From: Limanda limanda
Lineage: Eukaryota; Chordata; Actinopteri; Pleuronectiformes; Pleuronectidae
Length of the DNA: 64,000 bases
Direction: 5' to 3'
Assembly (NCBI RefSeq): GCF_963576545.1
Contig: NW_026870597.1
Coordinates: 1 to 64,000, forward strand
Below, piece after piece: positions 35,794 through 47,700 of this stretch. Under the pieces are notes generated by a model, which did no database searches, had not been told where the DNA came from, and worked only from the letters and a program-made list of their open reading frames with translations. The position numbers and the translations under genes were made by a program. Position 1 is the stretch's first letter, and each line of letters opens with the position of its first letter.

Positions 35794-38700
35794 CTCAGAT
35801 TTGGGGGAATTTCGTCGGTCGACCTCTTCCGAAGGTCGTACAAGCTCGGGGATGGTACCAATCGATCCGCAGGACCCAAATTAGTCCAGATGCAACCACT
35901 TTCCAAGTCTCTCCGACCTTCAAAAAAAAGTTATTCAAGAATATCTCTTTCTCCTATGTGCTTTCATCCCTAACCCTAACCCTAACCCTTCCGAAAGTCG
36001 GAGAAGCTCAAGGATGGTACCGATCGATGCGCGCTACCCCATTTAGTGGGGGTAGAGCCTACTTGCAAGTCTCTCCGACCTTCACAAAAAAAGTTATTCA
36101 AGAATATCTCTTTCTCCTATGTGCTTTCATCCCTAACCCTAACCCTAACCCTTCCGAAAGTCGGAGAAGCTCAAGGATGGTACTGATCGATGCGCGCAAC
36201 CCCATTTAGTGGGGGTAGAGCCTACTTGCAAGTCTCTCCGACCTTCACAAAAAAAGTTATTCAAGAATATCTCCTCAGATTTGGGGGAATTTCGTCGGTC
36301 GACCTCTTCCAAAGGTCGTACAAGCTCGGGGATGGTACCAATCGATCCGCAGGACCCAAATTAGTCCAGATGCAACCACTTTCCAAGTCTCTCCGACCTT
36401 CACAAAAAAAGTTATTCAAGAATATCTCTTTCTCCTATGTGCTTTCATCCCTAACCCTAACCCTTCCGAAAGTCGGAGAAGCTCAAGGATGGTACCGATC
36501 GATGCGCGCTACCCCATTTAGTGGGGGTAGAGCCTACTTGCAAGTCTCTCCGACCTTCACAAAAAAAGTTATTCAAGAATATCTCTTTCTCCTATGTGCT
36601 TTCATCCCTAACCCTAACCCTAACCCTTCCGAAAGTCGGAGAAGCTCAAGGATGGTACCGATCGATGCGCGCAACCCCATTTAGTGGGGGTAGAGCCTAC
36701 TTGCAAGTCTCTCCGACCTTCACAAAAAAAGTTATTCAAGAATATCTCCTCAGATTTGGGGGAATTTCGTCGGTCGACCTCTTCCGAAGGTCGTACAAGC
36801 TCGGGGATGGTACCAATCGATCCGCAGGACCCAAATTAGTCGAGATGCAACCACTTTCCAAGTCTCTCCGACCTTCACAAAAAAGGTTATTCAAGAATAT
36901 CTCTTTCTCCTATGTGCTTTCATCCCTAACCCTAACCCTAACCCTTCCGAAAGTCGGAGAAGCTCAAGGATGGTACCGATCGATGCGCGCTACCCCATTT
37001 AGTGGGGGTAGAGCCTACTTGCAAGTCTCTCCGACCTTCACAAAAAAAGTTATTCAAGAATATCTCTTTCTCCTATGTGCTTTCATCCCTAACCCTAACC
37101 CTAACCCTTCCGAAAGTCGGAGAAGCTCAAGGATGGTACCGATCGATGCGCGCAACCCCATTTAGTGGGGGTAGAGCCTACTTGCAAGTCTCTCCGACCT
37201 TCACAAAAAAAGTTATTCAAGAATATCTCCTCAGATTTGGGGGAATTTCGTCGGTCGACCTCTTCCGAAGGTCGTACAAGCTCGGGGATGGTACCAATCG
37301 ATCCGCAGGACCCAAATTAGTCCAAATGCAACCACTTTCCAAGTCTCTCCGACCTTCACAAAAAAAGTTATTCAAGAATATCTCTTTCTCCTATGTGCTT
37401 TCATCCCTAACCCTAACCCTTCCGAAAGTCGGAGAAGCTCAAGGATGGTACCGATCGATGCGCGCTACCCCATTTAGTGGGGGTAGAGCCTACTTGCAAG
37501 TCTCTCCGACCTTCACAAAAAAAGTTATTCAAGAATATCTCTTTCTCCTATGTGCTTTCATCCCTAACCCTAACCCTAACCCTTCCGAAAGTCGGAGAAG
37601 CTCAAGGATGGTACCGATCGATGCGCGCTACCCCATTTAGTGGGGGTAGAGCCTACTTGCAAGTCTCTCCGACCTTCACAAAAAAAGTTATTCAAGAATA
37701 TCTCTTTCTCCTATGTGCTTTCATCCCTAACCCTAACCCTAACCCTTCCGAAAGTCGGAGAAGCTCAAGGATGGTACCGATCGATGTGCGCTACCCCATT
37801 TAGTGGGGGTAAAGCCTACTTGCAAGTCTCTCCGACCTTCACAAAAAAAGTTATTCAAGAATATCTCTTTCTCCTATGTGCTTTCATCCCTAACCCTAAC
37901 CCTAACCCTTCCGAAAGTCGGAGAAGCTCAAGGATGGTACTGATCGATGCGCGCAACCCCATTTAGTGGGGGTAGAGCCTACTTGCAAGTCTCTCCGACC
38001 TTCACAAAAAAAGTTATTCAAGAATATCTCCTCAGATTTGGGGGAATTTCGTCGGTCGACCTCTTTCGAAGGTCGTACAAGCTCGGGGATGGTACCAATC
38101 GATCCGCAGGACCCAAATTAGTCCAGATGCAACCACTTTCCAAGTCTCTCCGACCTTCACAAAAAAAGTTATTCAAGAATATCTCTTTCTCCTATGTGCT
38201 TTCATCCCTAACCCTAACCCTAACCCTTCCGAAAGTCGGAGAAGCTCAAGGATGGTACTGATCGATGCGCGCAACCCCATTTAGTGGGGGTAGAGCCTAC
38301 TTGCAAGTCTTTCCGACCTTCACAAAAAAAGTTATTCAAGAATATCTCCTCAGATTTGGGGGAATTTCGTCGGTCGACCTCTTCCGAAGGTCGTACAAGC
38401 TCGGGGATGGTACCAATCGATCCGCAGGACCCAAATTAGTCCAGATGCAACCACTTTCCAAGTCTCTCCGACCTTCACAAAAAACGTTATTCAAGAATAT
38501 CTCTTTCTCCTATGTGCTTTCATCCCTAACCCTAACACTAACCCTTCCGAAAGTCGGAGAAGCTCAAGGATGGTACCGATCGATGCGCGCTACCCCATTT
38601 AGTGGGGGTAGAGCCTACTTGCAAGTCTCTCCGACCTTCACAAAAAAAGTTATTCAAGAATATCTCTTTCTCCTATGTGCTTTCATCCCTAACCCTAACC

Positions 38701-38829
38701 CTAACCCTTCCGAAAGTCGGAGAAGCTCAAGGATGGTACTGATCGATGCGCGCAACCCCATTTAGTGGGGGTAGAGCCTACTTGCAAGTCTCTCCGACCT
38801 TCACAAAAAAAGTTATTCAAGAATATCTC
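35794..38829 (+). repeat. Right-type higher-order repeat, copy R3 (3,036 bp)
   Basis: Follows R2 through the CACTAA A and the next GGTACT A, then goes directly to the next B'. It lacks 807 bp (four A plus one B) from the end of the unit. Private changes are GTCGAGATG near 36,841 and GTAAAGCC near 37,810. Confidence 0.87.
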
Positions 38830-40265
38830 CTCAGATTTGGGGGAATTTCGTCGGTCGACCTCTTCCGAAGGTCGTACAAGCTCGGGGATGGTACCAATCG
38901 ATCCGCAGGACCCAAATTAGTCCAGATGCAACCACTTTCCAAGTCTCTCCGACCTTCAAAAAAAAGTTATTCAAGAATATCTCTTTCTCCTATGTGCTTT
39001 CATCCCTAACCCTAACCCTAACCCTTCCGAAAGTCGGAGAAGCTCAAGGATGGTACTGATCGATGCGCGCTACCCCATTTAGTGGGGGTAGAGCCTACTT
39101 GCAAGTCTCTCCGACCTTCACAAAAAAAGTTATTCAAGAATATCTCTTTCTCCTATGTGCTTTCATCCCTAACCCTAACCCTAACCCTTCCGAAAGTCGG
39201 AGAAGCTCAAGGATGGTACTGATCGATGCGCGCAACCCCATTTAGTGGGGGTAGAGCCTACTTGCAAGTCTCTCCGACCTTCACAAAAAAAGTTATTCAA
39301 GAATATCTCCTCAGATTTGGGGGAATTTCGTCGGTCGACCTCTTCCAAAGGTCGTACAAGCTCGGGGATGGTACCAATCGATCCGCAGGACCCAAATTAG
39401 TCCAGATGCAACCACTTTCCAAGTCTCTCCGACCTTCACAAAAAAAGTTATTCAAGAATATCTCTTTCTCCTATGTGCTTTCATCCCTAACCCTAACCCT
39501 TCCGAAAGTCGGAGAAGCTCAAGGATGGTACCGATCGATGCGCGCTACCCCATTTAGTGGGGGTAGAGCCTACTTGCAAGTCTCTCCGACCTTCACAAAA
39601 AAAGTTATTCAAGAATATCTCTTTCTCCTATGTGCTTTCATCCCTAACCCTAACCCTAACCCTTCCGAAAGTCGGAGAAGCTCAAGGATGGTACCGATCG
39701 ATGCGCGCAACCCCATTTAGTGGGGGTAGAGCCTACTTGCAAGTCTCTCCGACCTTCACAAAAAAAGTTATTCAAGAATATCTCCTCAGATTTGGGGGAA
39801 TTTCGTCGGTCGACCTCTTCCGAAGGTCGTACAAGCTCGGGGATGGTACCAATCGATCCGCAGGACCCAAATTAGTCCAGATGCAACCACTTTCCAAGTC
39901 TCTCCGACCTTCACAAAAAACGTTATTCAAGAATATCTCTTTCTCCTATGTGCTTTCATCCCTAACCCTAACACTAACCCTTCCGAAAGTCGGAGAAGCT
40001 CAAGGATGGTACCGATCGATGCGCGCTACCCCATTTAGTGGGGGTAGAGCCTACTTGCAAGTCTCTCCGACCTTCACAAAAAAAGTTATTCAAGAATATC
40101 TCTTTCTCCTATGTGCTTTCATCCCTAACCCTAACCCTAACCCTTCCGAAAGTCGGAGAAGCTCAAGGATGGTACTGATCGATGCGCGCAACCCCATTTA
40201 GTGGGGGTAGAGCCTACTTGCAAGTCTCTCCGACCTTCACAAAAAAAGTTATTCAAGAATATCTC
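38830..40265 (+). repeat. Right-type higher-order repeat, copy R4 (1,436 bp, internally deleted)
   Basis: Order: B', A(GGTACT with GCGCTACC), A(GGTACT), B(CCAAAGG), a, A, B with AAAAAACGTT, A(CACTAA), A(GGTACT). The lengths sum to 1,436 bp. The seventh monomer carries the 3' marker of a much later B, so a deletion joined two B monomers in register. Confidence 0.88.
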
Positions 40266-42983
40266 CTCAGATTTGGGGGAATTTCGTCGGTCGACCTCTT
40301 CCGAAGGTCGTACAAGCTCGGGGATGGTACCAATCGATCCGCAGGACCCAAATTAGTCCAGATGCAACCACTTTCCAAGTCTCTCCGACCTTCAAAAAAA
40401 AGTTATTCAAGAATATCTCTTTCTCCTATGTGCTTTCATCCCTAACCCTAACCCTAACCCTTCCGAAAGTCGGAGAAGCTCAAGGATGGTACTGATCGAT
40501 GCGCGCTACCCCATTTAGTGGGGGTAGAGCCTACTTGCAAGTCTCTCCGACCTTCACAAAAAAAGTTATTCAAGAATATCTCTTTCTCCTATGTGCTTTC
40601 ATCCCTAACCCTAACCCTAACCCTTCCGAAAGTCGGAGAAGCTCAAGGATGGTACTGATCGATGCGCGCAACCCCATTTAGTGGGGGTAGAGCCTACTTG
40701 CAAGTCTCTCCGACCTTCACAAAAAAAGTTATTCAAGAATATCTCCTCAGATTTGGGGGAATTTCGTCGGTCGACCTCTTCCAAAGGTCGTACAAGCTCG
40801 GGGATGGTACCAATCGATCCGCAGGACCCAAATTAGTCCAGATGCAACCACTTTCCAAGTCTCTCCGACCTTCACAAAAAAAGTTATTCAAGAATATCTC
40901 TTTCTCCTATGTGCTTTCATCCCTAACCCTAACCCTTCCGAAAGTCGGAGAAGCTCAAGGATGGTACCGATCGATGCGCGCTACCCCATTTAGTGGGGGT
41001 AGAGCCTACTTGCAAGTCTCTCCGACCTTCACAAAAAAAGTTATTCAAGAATATCTCTTTCTCCTATGTGCTTTCATCCCTAACCCTAACCCTAACCCTT
41101 CCGAAAGTCGGAGAAGCTCAAGGATGGTACCGATCGATGCGCGCAACCCCATTTAGTGGGGGTAGAGCCTACTTGCAAGTCTCTCCGACCTTCACAAAAA
41201 AAGTTATTCAAGAATATCTCCTCAGATTTGGGGGAATTTCGTCGGTCGACCTCTTCCGAAGGTCGTACAAGCTCGGGGATGGTACCAATCGATCCGCAGG
41301 ACCCAAATTAGTCCAGATGCAACCACTTTCCAAGTCTCTCCGACCTTCACAAAAAAGGTTATTCAAGAATATCTCTTTCTCCTATGTGCTTTCATCCCTA
41401 ACCCTAACCCTAACCCTTCCGAAAGTCGGAGAAGCTCAAGGATGGTACCGATCGATGCGCGCTACCCCATTTAGTGGGGGTAGAGCCTACTTGCAAGTCT
41501 CTCCGACCTTCACAAAAAAAGTTATTCAAGAATATCTCTTTCTCCTATGTGCTTTCATCCCTAACCCTAACCCTAACCCTTCCGAAAGTCGGAGAAGCTC
41601 AAGGATGGTACCGATCGATGCGCGCAACCCCATTTAGTGGGGGTAGAGCCTACTTGCAAGTCTCTCCGACCTTCACAAAAAAAGTTATTCAAGAATATCT
41701 CCTCAGATTTGGGGGAATTTCGTCGGTCGACCTCTTCCGAAGGTCGTACAAGCTCGGGGATGGTACCAATCGATCCGCAGGACCCAAATTAGTCCAAATG
41801 CAACCACTTTCCAAGTCTCTCCGACCTTCACAAAAAAAGTTATTCAAGAATATCTCTTTCTCCTATGTGCTTTCATCCCTAACCCTAACCCTTCCGAAAG
41901 TCGGAGAAGCTCAAGGATGGTACCGATCGATGCGCGCTACCCCATTTAGTGGGGGTAGAGCCTACTTGCAAGTCTCTCCGACCTTCACAAAAAAAGTTAT
42001 TCAAGAATATCTCTTTCTCCTATGTGCTTTCATCCCTAACCCTAACCCTAACCCTTCCGAAAGTCGGAGAAGCTCAAGGATGGTACCGATCGATGCGCGC
42101 TACCCCATTTAGTGGGGGTAGAGCCTACTTGCAAGTCTCTCCGACCTTCACAAAAAAAGTTATTCAAGAATATCTCTTTCTCCTATGTGCTTTCATCCCT
42201 AACCCTAACCCTAACCCTTCCGAAAGTCGGAGAAGCTCAAGGATGGTACCGATCGATGTGCGCTACCCCATTTAGTGGGGGTAGAGCCTACTTGCAAGTC
42301 TCTCCGACCTTCACAAAAAAAGTTATTCAAGAATATCTCTTTCTCCTATGTGCTTTCATCCCTAACCCTAACCCTAACCCTTCCGAAAGTCGGAGAAGCT
42401 CAAGGATGGTACTGATCGATGCGCGCAACCCCATTTAGTGGGGGTAGAGCCTACTTGCAAGTCTTTCCGACCTTCACAAAAAAAGTTATTCAAGAATATC
42501 TCCTCAGATTTGGGGGAATTTCGTCGGTCGACCTCTTCCGAAGGTCGTACAAGCTCGGGGATGGTACCAATCGATCCGCAGGACCCAAATTAGTCCAGAT
42601 GCAACCACTTTCCAAGTCTCTCCGACCTTCACAAAAAACGTTATTCAAGAATATCTCTTTCTCCTATGTGCTTTCATCCCTAACCCTAACACTAACCCTT
42701 CCGAAAGTCGGAGAAGCTCAAGGATGGTACCGATCGATGCGCGCTACCCCATTTAGTGGGGGTAGAGCCTACTTGCAAGTCTCTCCGACCTTCACAAAAA
42801 AAGTTATTCAAGAATATCTCTTTCTCCTATGTGCTTTCATCCCTAACCCTAACCCTAACCCTTCCGAAAGTCGGAGAAGCTCAAGGATGGTACTGATCGA
42901 TGCGCGCAACCCCATTTAGTGGGGGTAGAGCCTACTTGCAAGTCTCTCCGACCTTCACAAAAAAAGTTATTCAAGAATATCTC
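40266..42983 (+). repeat. Right-type higher-order repeat, copy R5 (2,718 bp)
   Basis: Like R3, but without the A plus B pair that includes the CTCTTTCGAAGG B (318 bp). The first A after B' is the rare GGTACT/GCGCTACC form shared only with R4, so R4 and R5 are sister copies. Confidence 0.87.
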
Positions 42984-44745
42984 CTCAGATTTGGGGGAAT
43001 TTCGTCGGTCGACCTCTTCCGAAGGTCGTACAAGCTCGGGGATGGTACCAATCGATCCGCAGGACCCAAATTAGTCCAGATGCAACCACTTTCCAAGTCT
43101 CTCCGACCTTCAAAAAAAAGTTATTCAAGAATATCTCTTTCTCCTATGTGCTTTCATCCCTAACCCTAACCCTAACCCTTCCGAAAGTCGGAGAAGCTCA
43201 AGGATGGTACCGATCGATGCGCGCTACCCCATTTAGTGGGGGTAGAGCCTACTTGCAAGTCTCTCCGACCTTCACAAAAAAAGTTATTCAAGAATATCTC
43301 TTTCTCCTATGTGCTTTCATCCCTAACCCTAACCCTAACCCTTCCGAAAGTCGGAGAAGCTCAAGGATGGTACCGATCGATGCGCGCAACCCCATTTAGT
43401 GGGGGTAGAGCCTACTTGCAAGTCTCTCCGACCTTCACAAAAAAAGTTATTCAAGAATATCTCCTCAGATTTGGGGGAATTTCGTCGGTCGACCTCTTCC
43501 GAAGGTCGTACAAGCTCGGGGATGGTACCAATCGATCCGCAGGACCCAAATTAGTCCAAATGCAACCACTTTCCAAGTCTCTCCGACCTTCACAAAAAAA
43601 GTTATTCAAGAATATCTCTTTCTCCTATGTGCTTTCATCCCTAACCCTAACCCTTCCGAAAGTCGGAGAAGCTCAAGGATGGTACCGATCGATGCGCGCT
43701 ACCCCATTTAGTGGGGGTAGAGCCTACTTGCAAGTCTCTCCGACCTTCACAAAAAAAGTTATTCAAGAATATCTCTTTCTCCTATGTGCTTTCATCCCTA
43801 ACCCTAACCCTAACCCTTCCGAAAGTCGGAGAAGCTCAAGGATGGTACCGATCGATGCGCGCTACCCCATTTAGTGGGGGTAGAGCCTACTTGCAAGTCT
43901 CTCCGACCTTCACAAAAAAAGTTATTCAAGAATATCTCTTTCTCCTATGTGCTTTCATCCCTAACCCTAACCCTAACCCTTCCGAAAGTCGGAGAAGCTC
44001 AAGGATGGTACCGATCGATGTGCGCTACCCCATTTAGTGGGGGTAGAGCCTACTTGCAAGTCTCTCCGACCTTCACAAAAAAAGTTATTCAAGAATATCT
44101 CTTTCTCCTATGTGCTTTCATCCCTAACCCTAACCCTAACCCTTCCGAAAGTCGGAGAAGCTCAAGGATGGTACTGATCGATGCGCGCAACCCCATTTAG
44201 TGGGGGTAGAGCCTACTTGCAAGTCTTTCCGACCTTCACAAAAAAAGTTATTCAAGAATATCTCCTCAGATTTGGGGGAATTTCGTCGGTCGACCTCTTC
44301 CGAAGGTCGTACAAGCTCGGGGATGGTACCAATCGATCCGCAGGACCCAAATTAGTCCAGATGCAACCACTTTCCAAGTCTCTCCGACCTTCACAAAAAA
44401 CGTTATTCAAGAATATCTCTTTCTCCTATGTGCTTTCATCCCTAACCCTAACACTAACCCTTCCGAAAGTCGGAGAAGCTCAAGGATGGTACCGATCGAT
44501 GCGCGCTACCCCATTTAGTGGGGGTAGAGCCTACTTGCAAGTCTCTCCGACCTTCACAAAAAAAGTTATTCAAGAATATCTCTTTCTCCTATGTGCTTTC
44601 ATCCCTAACCCTAACCCTAACCCTTCCGAAAGTCGGAGAAGCTCAAGGATGGTACTGATCGATGCGCGCAACCCCATTTAGTGGGGGTAGAGCCTACTTG
44701 CAAGTCTCTCCGACCTTCACAAAAAAAGTTATTCAAGAATATCTC
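42984..44745 (+). repeat. Right-type higher-order repeat, copy R6 (1,762 bp, internally deleted)
   Basis: Lacks 956 bp relative to R5: the CCAAAGG B, the first short a, and the B with AAAAAAGGTT, plus intervening A monomers. It goes from B', A, A(GCGCAACC) straight to the CCAAATG B. The deleted length is again a sum of whole monomers. Confidence 0.86.
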
Positions 44746-47700
44746 CTCAGATTTGGGGGAATTTCGTCGGTCGACCTCTTCCGAAGGTCGTACAAGCTCG
44801 GGGATGGTACCAATCGATCCGCAGGACCCAAATTAGTCCAGATGCAACCACTTTCCAAGTCTCTCCGACCTTCAAAAAAAAGTTATTCAAGAATATCTCT
44901 TTCTCCTATGTGCTTTCATCCCTAACCCTAACCCTAACCCTTCCGAAAGTCGGAGAAGCTCAAGGATGGTACCGATCGATGCGCGCTACCCCATTTAGTG
45001 GGGGTAGAGCCTACTTGCAAGTCTCTCCGACCTTCACAAAAAAAGTTATTCAAGAATATCTCTTTCTCCTATGTGCTTTCATCCCTAACCCTAACCCTAA
45101 CCCTTCCGAAAGTCGGAGAAGCTCAAGGATGGTACTGATCGATGCGCGCAACCCCATTTAGTGGGGGTAGAGCCTACTTGCAAGTCTCTCCGACCTTCAC
45201 AAAAAAAGTTATTCAAGAATATCTCCTCAGATTTGGGGGAATTTCGTCGGTCGACCTCTTCCAAAGGTCGTACAAGCTCGGGGATGGTACCAATCGATCC
45301 GCAGGACCCAAATTAGTCCAGATGCAACCACTTTCCAAGTCTCTCCGACCTTCACAAAAAAAGTTATTCAAGAATATCTCTTTCTCCTATGTGCTTTCAT
45401 CCCTAACCCTAACCCTTCCGAAAGTCGGAGAAGCTCAAGGATGGTACCGATCGATGCGCGCTACCCCATTTAGTGGGGGTAGAGCCTACTTGCAAGTCTC
45501 TCCGACCTTCACAAAAAAAGTTATTCAAGAATATCTCTTTCTCCTATGTGCTTTCATCCCTAACCCTAACCCTAACCCTTCCGAAAGTCGGAGAAGCTCA
45601 AGGATGGTACCGATCGATGCGCGCAACCCCATTTAGTGGGGGTAGAGCCTACTTGCAAGTCTCTCCGACCTTCACAAAAAAAGTTATTCAAGAATATCTC
45701 CTCAGATTTGGGGGAATTTCGTCGGTCGACCTCTTCCGAAGGTCGTACAAGCTCGGGGATGGTACCAATCGATCCGCAGGACCCAAATTAGTCCAGATGC
45801 AACCACTTTCCAAGTCTCTCCGACCTTCACAAAAAAGGTTATTCAAGAATATCTCTTTCTCCTATGTGCTTTCATCCCTAACCCTAACCCTAACCCTTCC
45901 GAAAGTCGGAGAAGCTCAAGGATGGTACCGATCGATGCGCGCTACCCCATTTAGTGGGGGTAGAGCCTACTTGCAAGTCTCTCCGACCTTCACAAAAAAA
46001 GTTATTCAAGAATATCTCTTTCTCCTATGTGCTTTCATCCCTAACCCTAACCCTAACCCTTCCGAAAGTCGGAGAAGCTCAAGGATGGTACCGATCGATG
46101 CGCGCAACCCCATTTAGTGGGGGTAGAGCCTACTTGCAAGTCTCTCCGACCTTCACAAAAAAAGTTATTCAAGAATATCTCCTCAGATTTGGGGGAATTT
46201 CGTCGGTCGACCTCTTCCGAAGGTCGTACAAGCTCGGGGATGGTACCAATCGATCCGCAGGACCCAAATTAGTCCAAATGCAACCACTTTCCAAGTCTCT
46301 CCGACCTTCACAAAAAAAGTTATTCAAGAATATCTCTTTCTCCTATGTGCTTTCATCCCTAACCCTAACCCTTCCGAAAGTCGGAGAAGCTCAAGGATGG
46401 TACCGATCGATGCGCGCTACCCCATTTAGTGGGGGTAGAGCCTACTTGCAAGTCTCTCCGACCTTCACAAAAAAAGTTATTCAAGAATATCTCTTTCTCC
46501 TATGTGCTTTCATCCCTAACCCTAACCCTAACCCTTCCGAAAGTCGGAGAAGCTCAAGGATGGTACCGATCGATGCGCGCTACCCCATTTAGTGGGGGTA
46601 GAGCCTACTTGCAAGTCTCTCCGACCTTCACAAAAAAAGTTATTCAAGAATATCTCTTTCTCCTATGTGCTTTCATCCCTAACCCTAACCCTAACCCTTC
46701 CGAAAGTCGGAGAAGCTCAAGGATGGTACCGATCGATGTGCGCTACCCCATTTAGTGGGGGTAGAGCCTACTTGCAAGTCTCTCCGACCTTCACAAAAAA
46801 AGTTATTCAAGAATATCTCTTTCTCCTATGTGCTTTCATCCCTAACCCTAACCCTAACCCTTCCGAAAGTCGGAGAAGCTCAAGGATGGTACTGATCGAT
46901 GCGCGCAACCCCATTTAGTGGGGGTAGAGCCTACTTGCAAGTCTCTCCGACCTTCACAAAAAAAGTTATTCAAGAATATCTCCTCAGATTTGGGGGAATT
47001 TCGTCGGTCGACCTCTTCCGAAGGTCGTACAAGCTCGGGGATGGTACCAATCGATCCGCAGGACCCAAATTAGTCCAGATGCAACCACTTTCCAAGTCTC
47101 TCCGACCTTCACAAAAAAAGTTATTCAAGAATATCTCTTTCTCCTATGTGCTTTCATCCCTAACCCTAACCCTAACCCTTCCGAAAGTCGGAGAAGCTCA
47201 AGGATGGTACTGATCGATGCGCGCAACCCCATTTAGTGGGGGTAGAGCCTACTTGCAAGTCTTTCCGACCTTCACAAAAAAAGTTATTCAAGAATATCTC
47301 CTCAGATTTGGGGGAATTTCGTCGGTCGACCTCTTCCGAAGGTCGTACAAGCTCGGGGATGGTACCAATCGATCCGCAGGACCCAAATTAGTCCAGATGC
47401 AACCACTTTCCAAGTCTCTCCGACCTTCACAAAAAACGTTATTCAAGAATATCTCTTTCTCCTATGTGCTTTCATCCCTAACCCTAACACTAACCCTTCC
47501 GAAAGTCGGAGAAGCTCAAGGATGGTACCGATCGATGCGCGCTACCCCATTTAGTGGGGGTAGAGCCTACTTGCAAGTCTCTCCGACCTTCACAAAAAAA
47601 GTTATTCAAGAATATCTCTTTCTCCTATGTGCTTTCATCCCTAACCCTAACCCTAACCCTTCCGAAAGTCGGAGAAGCTCAAGGATGGTACCGATCGATG

